DNA of 64,000 nt from Pseudomonas extremaustralis (GTDB lineage Bacteria; Pseudomonadota; Gammaproteobacteria; Pseudomonadales; Pseudomonadaceae). Each line of letters opens with the position of its first letter. Positions within the stretch are counted from its first letter, which is position 1. The position numbers and the translations under genes are program-made. The notes under the pieces were generated by a model. That model was given only the letters and a program-made list of their open reading frames with translations, was not told the origin of the DNA and ran no database searches. This document shows positions 47,423 through 55,387 of this stretch, in pieces. Location: the NCBI RefSeq assembly GCF_900102035.1, contig NZ_LT629689.1, positions 1,426,001 through 1,490,000 on the forward strand, written 5' to 3'.

Positions 47423-48436
47423 ATGTGCGTCGTCTGCGGTTGCGGAACCGGGCATTCACACGACAAGACCGAAGCGCCAGCCACCGATAGCGATGTGCGG
47501 GTCGACGCTACCGGCGACCTGCACTACGGCACCGGCCAAGCGCGGGTTTCAGTGCCCGGCATGAGCCAGGCCCGCACCATCCGCCTGGAGCAAGACATCC
47601 TCGGCGAAAACGACCGGCACGCCGCACGCAACCGGGAAAACTTCACCGCCCACGGCATACTGGCCCTGAATCTGGTGTCCAGCCCCGGTTCCGGCAAGAC
47701 CACCCTGTTGTGCAGCACCCTCATGGCCCTGCGTCAACGTCGCGCCGACTTGCCGCTGGCGGTGATCGAGGGCGATCAGCAAACCCGTCACGACGCCGAA
47801 CGCATCCGCGAAACCGGCGTACCCGCGATCCAGATCAACACCGGCAAAGGCTGCCACCTCGATGCGCGGATGATCACCGAAGCGTACAGCCGCCTGCCGC
47901 TGCATGAAGCGTTGCATGCCGCCGGTCACGCCCATCAGCCCCATGTGCACAGCCCCGTCGAGCAGCAGCCTCACGCCCACGTTCACACTCAACAGCATCA
48001 ACACAGCCACCCCGTCCATGACGCCAGCGAACCGGCCGGCATCCTGTTCATCGAGAACGTCGGCAATCTGGTCTGCCCCGCGCTATGGGATTTGGGCGAG
48101 GCGGGCAAAGTGGCGATCCTGTCGGTGACCGAGGGCGAAGACAAACCCCTCAAGTACCCGGACATGTTCGCCGCCGCGCGCCTGATGATCCTCAACAAGA
48201 TCGACCTGTTGCCGCACTTGGATTTCGACGTGCAGCGCTGCCTGGACTACGCGCGACAGGTCAACCCGCAGATCCAGATCATCCAGCTCAGCGCCCGCGA
48301 CGGCACCGGGCTGGATGCCTGGCTCGACTGGTTGCTGGCCGGCGCGCCCGAGGTTGATCGACGCGCCGCGCGCATCGCCGAACTGGAAGCCGAACTGGCC
48401 CGCCTCAAAGGTCAGGTGGAGGCCCCGCATGCGTAG
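47423..48436 (+). CDS. hypB: Nickel-binding GTPase HypB with an internal His-rich insert
   Basis: A 337-residue HypB. It has the N-terminal CVVCGCG nickel motif, P-loop SPGSGKTT (about 87-94), the dimer-interface metal site C144/H145, C218 ([10 protein letters not shown]) and NKID (258-261). The His-rich stretch (13 His in residues 161-199) lies inside the GTPase domain, just before the GILFIENVG strand, rather than in the usual place after the N-terminal motif. GTP-driven nickel delivery and nickel storage are the likely roles. A coiled-coil tail ([12 protein letters not shown]) ends the protein. GGAGG precedes the ATG. Confidence 0.95.
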   Translation: MCVVCGCGTGHSHDKTEAPATDSDVRVDATGDLHYGTGQARVSVPGMSQARTIRLEQDILGENDRHAARNRENFTAHGILALNLVSSPGSGKTTLLCSTLMALRQRRADLPLAVIEGDQQTRHDAERIRETGVPAIQINTGKGCHLDARMITEAYSRLPLHEALHAAGHAHQPHVHSPVEQQPHAHVHTQQHQHSHPVHDASEPAGILFIENVGNLVCPALWDLGEAGKVAILSVTEGEDKPLKYPDMFAAARLMILNKIDLLPHLDFDVQRCLDYARQVNPQIQIIQLSARDGTGLDAWLDWLLAGAPEVDRRAARIAELEAELARLKGQVEAPHA

Positions 48437-49592
48437 CGAAAAACTGCCCGGCGCGGCGGTCTGGCCGCCGGTGCTGGCCTGTGGCGCATGGCTGAAGAAC
48501 ACCGCCTGCCTGTTGCAAGGCGATCAGGTGCTGTGGTCGCCGCTGCACGGTGACTTGGGCGACCCGCAAAGCTGCCTGGAGCTGGAAGCGTCGTTGGATG
48601 CGCTGTTGGCGTGTGCTGAAGTCACGCCCCAGGCCATCGCCCACGACCTGCACCCGGATTTCTACAGCTCGCAACTGGCGGTGACGCTGGCGGAAAAACT
48701 CAAGGTGCCCGCCGTGGCGGTGCAGCATCACCACGCGCACATTGCCGCGCTGATGGCCGAACATGGCCTCGACGGGCCGGTACTCGGCCTGGCGCTGGAC
48801 GGTGTGGGCCTTGGCAGCGACGGCGCAGCCTGGGGCGGCGAGTTGCTGTGGGTGGCCAGCGATGCCTGGCGCCGACTCGGCCATTTGTTGCCGCTGCCGC
48901 TGACCGGCGGCGATGTGGCTGCCCGTGAACCCTGGCGCCTGGCCGCTGCGGCATTGCACCTGCTGGGGCGCGACGCTGAAATCCTCACCCGGCTCGGGCC
49001 GTTGGTCGGCGAACAAAGCGCCCAGACGGTCGCGCACATGCTCGCGCGCAATCTCAACTGCCCGCTGAGCAGCGGTGCCGGACGCTGGTTCGACGCCGCT
49101 GCCGGGATTCTCGGCATCAGTGTCCGTCAACAATTCGAGGCCGAAGCCGCCATTGCCCTGGAGCGTCTGGCCGCTGAATACCTGGCGGTCCATGCCGAGC
49201 CAGCCATCGACGGCCTGTGGCATATCCGCGCCGACGGTGTGCTCGATCTGCAACGGCTGCTGACCCGTTTGTTCGAACTCGCCGACAGCGGGCGCGGCGC
49301 GGAAGGTGCGGCCCTGTTTCACCTGACGCTGGCCGCCGCGCTCGCCGACTGGATCGAGCGCCAGTCCACCACGCTGCCGGTGCTGCTCGGGGGCGGTTGC
49401 TTCGCCAACCGCCTGCTCAGTGCCCGGCTCACGCAACGATTGACCGCCATGGGCCTGGCGGTTTTCAGCGCGCAGGCCGTGTCGTGCGGCGATGCCGGGC
49501 TGGCCCTCGGCCAAGCCTGGGTTGCCGCGCACTGGCGTGACCCGCAGCGCCAACCCGCTCTGCCATTGGAGGAACCTCAAGCATGTGCCTAG
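48429..49592 (+). CDS. hypF: Short HypF (carbamoyltransferase domain only)
   Basis: 387 residues from the ATG at 48429, which overlaps hypB by 8 nt. Only the C-terminal Kae1-like carbamoyltransferase part is present: [29 protein letters not shown] and [12 protein letters not shown]. The N-terminal acylphosphatase, zinc-finger and YrdC-like domains of a normal 750-residue HypF are missing, with no trace upstream. A similarly short HypF2 occurs in Ralstonia eutropha. It should help make the cyanide ligands together with HypE. Nothing in the sequence looks damaged, so this is a designed-short form, not a truncation artefact. Confidence 0.9.
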   Translation: MRSEKLPGAAVWPPVLACGAWLKNTACLLQGDQVLWSPLHGDLGDPQSCLELEASLDALLACAEVTPQAIAHDLHPDFYSSQLAVTLAEKLKVPAVAVQHHHAHIAALMAEHGLDGPVLGLALDGVGLGSDGAAWGGELLWVASDAWRRLGHLLPLPLTGGDVAAREPWRLAAAALHLLGRDAEILTRLGPLVGEQSAQTVAHMLARNLNCPLSSGAGRWFDAAAGILGISVRQQFEAEAAIALERLAAEYLAVHAEPAIDGLWHIRADGVLDLQRLLTRLFELADSGRGAEGAALFHLTLAAALADWIERQSTTLPVLLGGGCFANRLLSARLTQRLTAMGLAVFSAQAVSCGDAGLALGQAWVAAHWRDPQRQPALPLEEPQACA

Positions 49593-49816
49593 CCATTCCC
49601 GCCCGCGTGATCGAATTGCGCGACGGCGGTAACGCACTCGTCGACTTGGGCGGTATCCGCAAGGAAATCTCCCTAGCGCTGGTGCCGCACGCCCAGATCG
49701 ACGACTACGTGATCGTCCATGTCGGTTATGCCCTTGGCCTGATCGACCCCGAAGAAGCCCAGCGCACCCTGGCAATGTTCGAAGAGCTGGACCGCCTGCA
49801 ACCGGAAGCCCTATGA
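49583..49816 (+). CDS. hypC: Hydrogenase maturation chaperone HypC
   Basis: A 77-residue HypC beginning MCLAIPARV. With HypD it carries the iron on which CN and CO are assembled. Overlaps hypF by 10 nt and hypD by 4 nt. Confidence 0.94.
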   Translation: MCLAIPARVIELRDGGNALVDLGGIRKEISLALVPHAQIDDYVIVHVGYALGLIDPEEAQRTLAMFEELDRLQPEAL

Positions 49817-50949
49817 AGTACATCGATGAATACCGCGACGGCGAACTGGCACAACGTATTGCCGAACGCATCCGCGCTGAAGTCCAGCCTGAACGCCAAT
49901 ACCGTTTCATGGAGTTCTGTGGCGGCCATACCCACGCGATTTCGCGTTATGGCGTGAGCGATTTACTGCCCGCCAATGTGCGCATGATCCACGGTCCCGG
50001 CTGCCCGGTGTGTGTCTTGCCGATCGGGCGTATCGACCTGGCGGTGAAGCTGGCGCTGGAGCACGGGGCGATCCTGTGCAGCTACGGCGATACCCTGCGC
50101 GTGCCGGCATCCGGTGGCTTGTCGCTGCAGCGCGCCAAGGCCCAGGGCGCGGACATCCGCATGATCTACTCGCCCAGCGATGCGCTGAAAATCGCCGAAG
50201 CCAACCCCGAGCGTGAGGTGGTGTTCCTGGCCATCGGTTTCGAAACCACCACGCCGCCGACCGCGTTGGTGATCCGCGACGCGGCCGCCCGTGGCCTGAA
50301 AAACTTCAGCGTGCTGTGCTGCCATGTCCTGACCCCGGCGGCCATCGAGCATATCCTTGCCGCCCCCGAGCAAGATGCGGCGGCAGTGGAGCTGGACGGC
50401 TTTGTCGGCCCGGCCCATGTGAGCATCATCATTGGCTCCGAACCCTACGCCGAGTTCGCGCGCCAATACCGCAAGCCGGTGGTGATTGCCGGGTTTGAAC
50501 CGCTGGACGTCATGCAGGCGATTCTGATGCTGGTGCGCCAGGTCAACGACGGGCGCGCCGAGGTCGAAAACGAGTTCGTCCGCGCCGTGGGCCGCAACGG
50601 CAACAGCGCCGCCCTGACATTGATGGACGAGATCTTCGAACTGCGTGAAAGCTTCGAATGGCGCGGGCTTGGCGAGGTGCCGTTGAGCGCGTTGCGCATC
50701 CGCCCGGCATTCGCCGCCTTCGATGCCGAAAAACGCTTCGACCTGCATTACCGCGCCGTGGCCGACAACAAAGCCTGCGAATGCGGACCGATCCTGCGCG
50801 GGCAGAAAAAGCCCACCGACTGCCGCCTGTTCGGCAGCGTCTGCACCCCGGAAAACCCCATGGGTTCGTGTATGGTCTCCAACGAAGGCGCCTGCGCCGC
50901 TCACTATGCCTATGGGCGCTATAAAGACATCGAGGTGGTTGCAGTATGA
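49813..50949 (+). CDS. hypD: Hydrogenase maturation Fe-S protein HypD
   Basis: A 378-residue HypD with MEFCGGHTHAISRYG, HGPGCPVCVLP and FLAIGFETTTPP motifs, and the C-terminal cysteine cluster (CECGPILRGQKKP and later CTPENPMGSCMVS). It is the scaffold for Fe(CN)2CO assembly with HypC and HypE. Confidence 0.96.
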   Translation: MKYIDEYRDGELAQRIAERIRAEVQPERQYRFMEFCGGHTHAISRYGVSDLLPANVRMIHGPGCPVCVLPIGRIDLAVKLALEHGAILCSYGDTLRVPASGGLSLQRAKAQGADIRMIYSPSDALKIAEANPEREVVFLAIGFETTTPPTALVIRDAAARGLKNFSVLCCHVLTPAAIEHILAAPEQDAAAVELDGFVGPAHVSIIIGSEPYAEFARQYRKPVVIAGFEPLDVMQAILMLVRQVNDGRAEVENEFVRAVGRNGNSAALTLMDEIFELRESFEWRGLGEVPLSALRIRPAFAAFDAEKRFDLHYRAVADNKACECGPILRGQKKPTDCRLFGSVCTPENPMGSCMVSNEGACAAHYAYGRYKDIEVVAV

Positions 50950-52013
50950 GCGGCGGTTCTCCCGTAAAACGCGGTTATGTCCGCCCCCTCAATTTTCGCG
51001 ACGGCGTGGTCGATATGGGCCACGGTGCTGGCGGCCGTGCTTCGGCGCAATTGATTGAAGAGCTGTTCGTGGCGGCGTTCGACAACCCGTGGTTGCGTCA
51101 GGGCAACGATGGCGCCGCCTTCAGCCCGGAACTCAAACCTGGCGAACGCATGGTCATGGCCACCGACGCCCATGTGGTGTCGCCGCTGTTTTTTCCCGGT
51201 GGCGACATTGGCAGCTTGTCCGTGCATGGCACCCTCAACGACGTCGCCATGGGCGGCGCCCGCCCGCTTTATCTCTCCGCCAGTTTCATCATTGAGGAAG
51301 GCTTTGCCCTGGCCGATCTCAAGCGCATCGTCGAGTCGATGGGCCGCGCGTCCCGTGAAGCTGGCGTACCGATCATCACCGGCGACACCAAAGTGGTGGA
51401 GCGGGGCAGTGGCGACGGTGTGTTCATCAGCACCACCGGCATCGGCATTATCCCCAAGGGGGTCGACACCGGCGGGCATCGCGCACGCCCTGGCGATGCG
51501 ATCCTGGTGTCCGGCAGCATCGGCGAACACGGCGTGGCGATCATGTCCAAGCGAGAAGGGTTGACGTTCGAGACCGAAATCCTCTCTGACAGTGCCGCCC
51601 TGCATGGCTTGGTGGCGCAGATGCTCGCGGTCGCTCCCGGCCTGCGCGTACTGCGCGACCCGACCCGAGGCGGCTTGGCGACCACCCTGAACGAAATTGC
51701 CGGCCAGTCCGGCGTCGGCATGCTGTTGGACGAAGCGGCGATTCTCGTGCAGCCCCAGGTCGAAGCCGCCTGCGAACTGTTGGGCCTGGACCCGCTTTAC
51801 ATCGCCAACGAGGGAAAACTGATCGCCATCTGCGCCGAAGACGACGCCCAGCCGCTGCTCGACTGCATGCGCCGCCACCCATTGGGCGAACAGGCGGTGC
51901 GTATCGGCACGGTCCTCGAGGACGCCCACGGTTTCGTGCAGATGCAGACCCGATTCGGCGGACGCAGGGTGGTTGACTGGTTGTCCGGCGAACAACTGCC
52001 GAGAATCTGCTGA
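50946..52013 (+). CDS. hypE: Hydrogenase maturation carbamoyl dehydratase HypE
   Basis: A 355-residue HypE (MGHGAGGRASAQLIEELF, DVAMGGARPLYLSASFI). It ends PRIC, the C-terminal cysteine that becomes thiocyanate. It is the last hyp gene; no hypX follows. Confidence 0.96.
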   Translation: MSGGSPVKRGYVRPLNFRDGVVDMGHGAGGRASAQLIEELFVAAFDNPWLRQGNDGAAFSPELKPGERMVMATDAHVVSPLFFPGGDIGSLSVHGTLNDVAMGGARPLYLSASFIIEEGFALADLKRIVESMGRASREAGVPIITGDTKVVERGSGDGVFISTTGIGIIPKGVDTGGHRARPGDAILVSGSIGEHGVAIMSKREGLTFETEILSDSAALHGLVAQMLAVAPGLRVLRDPTRGGLATTLNEIAGQSGVGMLLDEAAILVQPQVEAACELLGLDPLYIANEGKLIAICAEDDAQPLLDCMRRHPLGEQAVRIGTVLEDAHGFVQMQTRFGGRRVVDWLSGEQLPRIC

Positions 52014-52035
52014 GCGCTTGAAACCTTGAGTTTGG

Positions 52036-52058
52036 CGGTGAGACGCAACGTCTCACCG
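52036..52058. promoter_or_regulatory. Palindrome upstream of the dehydrogenase: enhancer candidate
   Basis: A perfect dyad, CGGTGAGACG-CAA-CGTCTCACCG, centred about 155 bp before the predicted transcription start of the next gene. A half-site CGTCTCA recurs at 52092. It is 22 bp after hypE, so it might also end the hyp transcript, but no T tract follows. Confidence 0.55.
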
Positions 52059-52175
52059 TCTCGTCGCAGCCTCATGCAGGCTGACATCCAGCGTCTCATC
52101 CGAACTCGGTCCCGGCGCCCCTCGGCTGGCCAGCGAGCGCTCTAGGAAAGGGCCGGGCGCGTGTTTCAGCGGACC

Positions 52176-52191
52176 TGGCATCGGCCTTGCT
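52176..52191 (+). promoter_or_regulatory. Sigma-54 promoter of the butanediol dehydrogenase gene
   Basis: TGGCAT-CGGCC-TTGCT, with exact -24/-12 spacing and one mismatch in the -24 box. The leader to the ATG is about 150 nt. Confidence 0.7.
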
Positions 52192-52351
52192 CTAGTTCTG
52201 GCAACCAGCCTGACTGGCAATCCAATAATAAAAAGTGGTGGCCGATGTCCTGCCCAAGCGGCTGGTTCTGGACCTCGTGCAACCGCACTGACGCCTCTCC
52301 CGACAGACGCTTGCGGGGCGCCAGGCCCAACCGGTTCAAGGAGATTCTGCT

Positions 52352-53446
52352 ATGACCCTTTCGCTCACTCCGCAACGCAGCATGCGTGCCGCTGTCTGGC
52401 ACGGCCGTAACGATATTCGTGTCGAAGATGTTCCGTTGCCGGTTTCGCCACCCGCTGGTTGGGTGCAGATCCGCGTGCAGTGGTGCGGCATCTGCGGCTC
52501 CGATTTGCATGAGTACGTGGCTGGGCCGGTATTCATCCCGGTTGATGCGCCGCATCCGCTGACCGGGATAAAGGGCCAATGCATTCTGGGTCATGAGTTT
52601 TGTGGCGAGATCGTCGAACTCGGCGCCGGCGTGCAGGGTTTCAGCGTCGGCGAACCGGTGGCGGCCGATGCATGCCAGCATTGCGGCACGTGCTACTACT
52701 GCACCCACGGGCTGTACAACATTTGCGAGAACCTGGCCTTCACCGGGCTGATGAACAACGGTGCCTTCGCCGAACTGGTCAACGTGCCCGCCAACCTGCT
52801 GTACAAGTTACCGGCGAACTTTCCGGCGGAGGCTGGGGCGCTGATCGAGCCGTTGGCGGTGGGCATGCACGCGGTGAAAAAAGCCGGCAGCCTGCTCGGG
52901 CAAAACGTGGTGGTGGTCGGCGCGGGCACCATTGGCCTGTGCACCATCATGTGCGCCAAGGCGGCGGGCGCGGCGCAGGTGATCGCGCTGGAAATGTCCG
53001 GCGCGCGCAAAGCCAAGGCCCATGAAGTGGGGGCGACCCATGTGCTCGATCCCAATCAATGCGATGTGCTGGCCGAGGTGCGCCGCCTGACGGGCGGGCT
53101 CGGCGCGGATGTCAGTTTCGAATGCATCGGTAACAAACACACGGCCAAGCTCGCGATCGACCTGATCCGCAAGGCCGGCAAGTGCGTACTGGTGGGCATT
53201 TTCGAGGAGCCCAGCGAGTTCAACTTCTTCGAGTTGGTGTCGACGGAAAAACAGGTACTCGGCGCGCTGGCCTACAACGGCGAATTCGCTGACGTGATCG
53301 CGTTTATCGCCGATGGACGGCTGGACATCACGCCGCTGGTGACGGGGCGCATTCAGTTGGAACAGATCGTGGGGCAGGGCTTCGAGGAACTGGTCAAAAA
53401 CAAGGAGCACAACGTGAAAATTATCGTGTCACCCGCTCGAGTCTGA
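52352..53446 (+). CDS. Zinc-dependent 2,3-butanediol dehydrogenase-like enzyme
   Basis: A 364-residue medium-chain zinc alcohol dehydrogenase. Catalytic zinc ligands lie in CGICGSDLHEY and GHEFCGEI, structural zinc cysteines in CQHCGTCYYCTHGLYNIC, and the NAD-binding motif is GAGTIGLC. The sequence pattern and size match (R,R)-2,3-butanediol dehydrogenase, which turns butanediol into acetoin. In Pseudomonas this gene normally ends an aco operon run by the sigma-54 activator AcoR; no aco genes appear here, but it has its own sigma-54 promoter. GGAG precedes the ATG. Another polyol substrate is possible. Confidence 0.87.
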   Translation: MTLSLTPQRSMRAAVWHGRNDIRVEDVPLPVSPPAGWVQIRVQWCGICGSDLHEYVAGPVFIPVDAPHPLTGIKGQCILGHEFCGEIVELGAGVQGFSVGEPVAADACQHCGTCYYCTHGLYNICENLAFTGLMNNGAFAELVNVPANLLYKLPANFPAEAGALIEPLAVGMHAVKKAGSLLGQNVVVVGAGTIGLCTIMCAKAAGAAQVIALEMSGARKAKAHEVGATHVLDPNQCDVLAEVRRLTGGLGADVSFECIGNKHTAKLAIDLIRKAGKCVLVGIFEEPSEFNFFELVSTEKQVLGALAYNGEFADVIAFIADGRLDITPLVTGRIQLEQIVGQGFEELVKNKEHNVKIIVSPARV

Positions 53447-53560
53447 GGCCAGCGGTGACCGACTCGGTCGCTCCACGCCTTGCTGACGAGCAGGATAGAG
53501 GAGCGGCCGAGTGCCTGATGAGTTTGTCGATTCAGTGCTGGAACAAATTAATACACTTTA

Positions 53561-53587
53561 TTGACGCCACTAAAGCGTCACTATACG
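53561..53587 (+). promoter_or_regulatory. Candidate promoter of the cdiB/cdiA genes
   Basis: TTGACG and TATACG hexamers are 15 bp apart, shorter than ideal. Between them is an inverted repeat, GACGC-N7-GCGTC (53563-53579), which could be an operator. It lies in the 186-bp gap before cdiB. Confidence 0.35.
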
Positions 53588-53632
53588 ATCACCCTCCATT
53601 GATGGCACAAGGCCATGTAGAGGGATCTAGAC

Positions 53633-55354
53633 ATGTGGCGTTCGGTACACCGGACCTGGCTCTGCCTGCTGTCCGCTTTTTTTTGCCTGGGATTCGCCGG
53701 CACGGCTCAAGGCGCGACGCCGCAGGACACGCCAGGCGTCACCGACCTGATCCGCGATCGCCAGGATCGCCTGCTCGAGGAGCAACAACGCCGCCTCGAC
53801 GAACTCAAGGACCTGCCCGGCAAAGCCGCCGCTCCCGCCAAGCCGGCGGCGCCCGCTGACACCCGTTGCTTCGCCATCAAAACCATCGAACTCACCGGCG
53901 CCGACGCACTGTCCGAAGGCGAGCGCGCCAGTCTGCTCAAACCCTTCATCGGCCAATGCCTCGGCGTGCCGCAGCTCAATGAATTACTCAAGGTCATCAC
54001 CGACTGCTACCTGGCCAAAGGCTTGGTCACCAGCCGCGCGTACCTGCCACAGCAAGATCTTTCCAGCGGCAATCTCAAAGTGCAGGTGGTGGAAGGGCGT
54101 CTGGAAGGCATGAAGGGCGCCGAAGGCAGCGGCATCACCGACCGCCAGCTGTTTATGAGCTTCCCAGGCAAACCAGGCGACCTACTCAACCTGCGCGAGA
54201 TCGAGCAGATGGTCGACCAACTGAACCGCCTGCCATCGAACCAGGCGCAGATGGAATTGGCCCCCGGCAAAGAAGTGGGCGGCAGCGAAGTGCTGGTGAA
54301 AAACACCCCGCAGAAACCCTGGCGCGTCGGCCTGTCGCGCCACAACGGCGGCCAACGGGCCACTGGCGAGCAGCAGTGGGGCGCCAGCCTGGATTGGGAT
54401 AACCCGCTGGGTCTGGCGGACCAATTGTCGCTACGTGGCGGCCACGATGCGGTCAGCGACCACCAGAAAACCTCACGCAATTCGACGCTCGATTACAGCG
54501 TGCCGTTCGGCTGGTGGACCCTCAATTACAGCTACAGCGAAACCGAATACCGCTCGCTCGCCCAGGCCAGTGGCTTCAATTTCAAGCAGTCGGGCGACAG
54601 CCAAAACCACCAATTGCGCTTGGAGCGCGTGATTCACCGCGACGCCCTGAGCAAAACCTCCCTCAGCACCGGCGTGGCTTACCTGCGCACCAACAACTTC
54701 ATCGAAGACAGCAAGCTCGCCCTGAGCAGCAACCGCCTCAGCGAAGCCCAGTTTGGCATCAACCATGGCCGACGCATTGGCGGTTCGTTCCTCAACATCG
54801 ACCTGGGCGTGCAGGACGGCATTGGCGCGTTCGACGCCCAGGCCAACCACAACCCGGGCCCCGGCCAGGCCGATGCGCGCTACCGCAAATACACCGCGAC
54901 CGTGAGCTACCTGTACCCCTTCAAGCTGTGGGGCGAGTCGTTCAGTTTCAGCAGCCTGATGACCGGCCAGCGCAGCGAAGACGTGCTGTTCAGCCCGCAG
55001 CGCATGAGCCTGGGCGGGCAGTCATCGATTCGCGGTTACAAGGATCAAAGCCTGTCTGGCGACAGCGGCGGCTACTGGCGCAACGACCTGCGCTGGAGCC
55101 GCCCGGTGACCTGGGCCTGGATGCAGCCGGTATTCAGCGAATACGGCACCAGCCTCGGCTACGACCAGGGCGTGATTCGCCACGGCCGCTACAACGCCGA
55201 ACAGCACGGGCGCATGACCAGCAACTCGGTGGAGTTGTTTGCCCACGGCCAGAACGTCGCCGCCACGGTGACCTTTGCACACTCTTTGGAACGCCCGGGG
55301 CCGATCACTGAACGTGAAGCGCCGATCTATTTCCGCCTGGATTTCTTTCTTTAA
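53633..55354 (+). CDS. cdiB: Two-partner secretion transporter CdiB/FhaC (TpsB)
   Basis: A 573-residue Omp85-family transporter: signal peptide (about 1-27), an N-terminal linker helix, POTRA domains (CFAIKTIELTGADALSEGER to about 150, then a second to about 230) and a 16-strand barrel with the SIRGYKDQSLSGDSGG motif and a terminal FFL. It exports the giant protein encoded 33 bp downstream. CdiB rather than generic FhaC is chosen because the partner carries a toxin-like tip and an apparent immunity gene. Confidence 0.9.
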   Translation: MWRSVHRTWLCLLSAFFCLGFAGTAQGATPQDTPGVTDLIRDRQDRLLEEQQRRLDELKDLPGKAAAPAKPAAPADTRCFAIKTIELTGADALSEGERASLLKPFIGQCLGVPQLNELLKVITDCYLAKGLVTSRAYLPQQDLSSGNLKVQVVEGRLEGMKGAEGSGITDRQLFMSFPGKPGDLLNLREIEQMVDQLNRLPSNQAQMELAPGKEVGGSEVLVKNTPQKPWRVGLSRHNGGQRATGEQQWGASLDWDNPLGLADQLSLRGGHDAVSDHQKTSRNSTLDYSVPFGWWTLNYSYSETEYRSLAQASGFNFKQSGDSQNHQLRLERVIHRDALSKTSLSTGVAYLRTNNFIEDSKLALSSNRLSEAQFGINHGRRIGGSFLNIDLGVQDGIGAFDAQANHNPGPGQADARYRKYTATVSYLYPFKLWGESFSFSSLMTGQRSEDVLFSPQRMSLGGQSSIRGYKDQSLSGDSGGYWRNDLRWSRPVTWAWMQPVFSEYGTSLGYDQGVIRHGRYNAEQHGRMTSNSVELFAHGQNVAATVTFAHSLERPGPITEREAPIYFRLDFFL

Positions 55355-55387
55355 ATTTTTACCGCCCCCTCGGGCATCGAGACCGAC

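Noticed and set aside
52036..52058. A Rho-independent terminator for the hyp operon
   Set aside because: The stem is good but there is no T tract, and the half-site repeat plus sigma-54 promoter favour an enhancer; left as an alternative.
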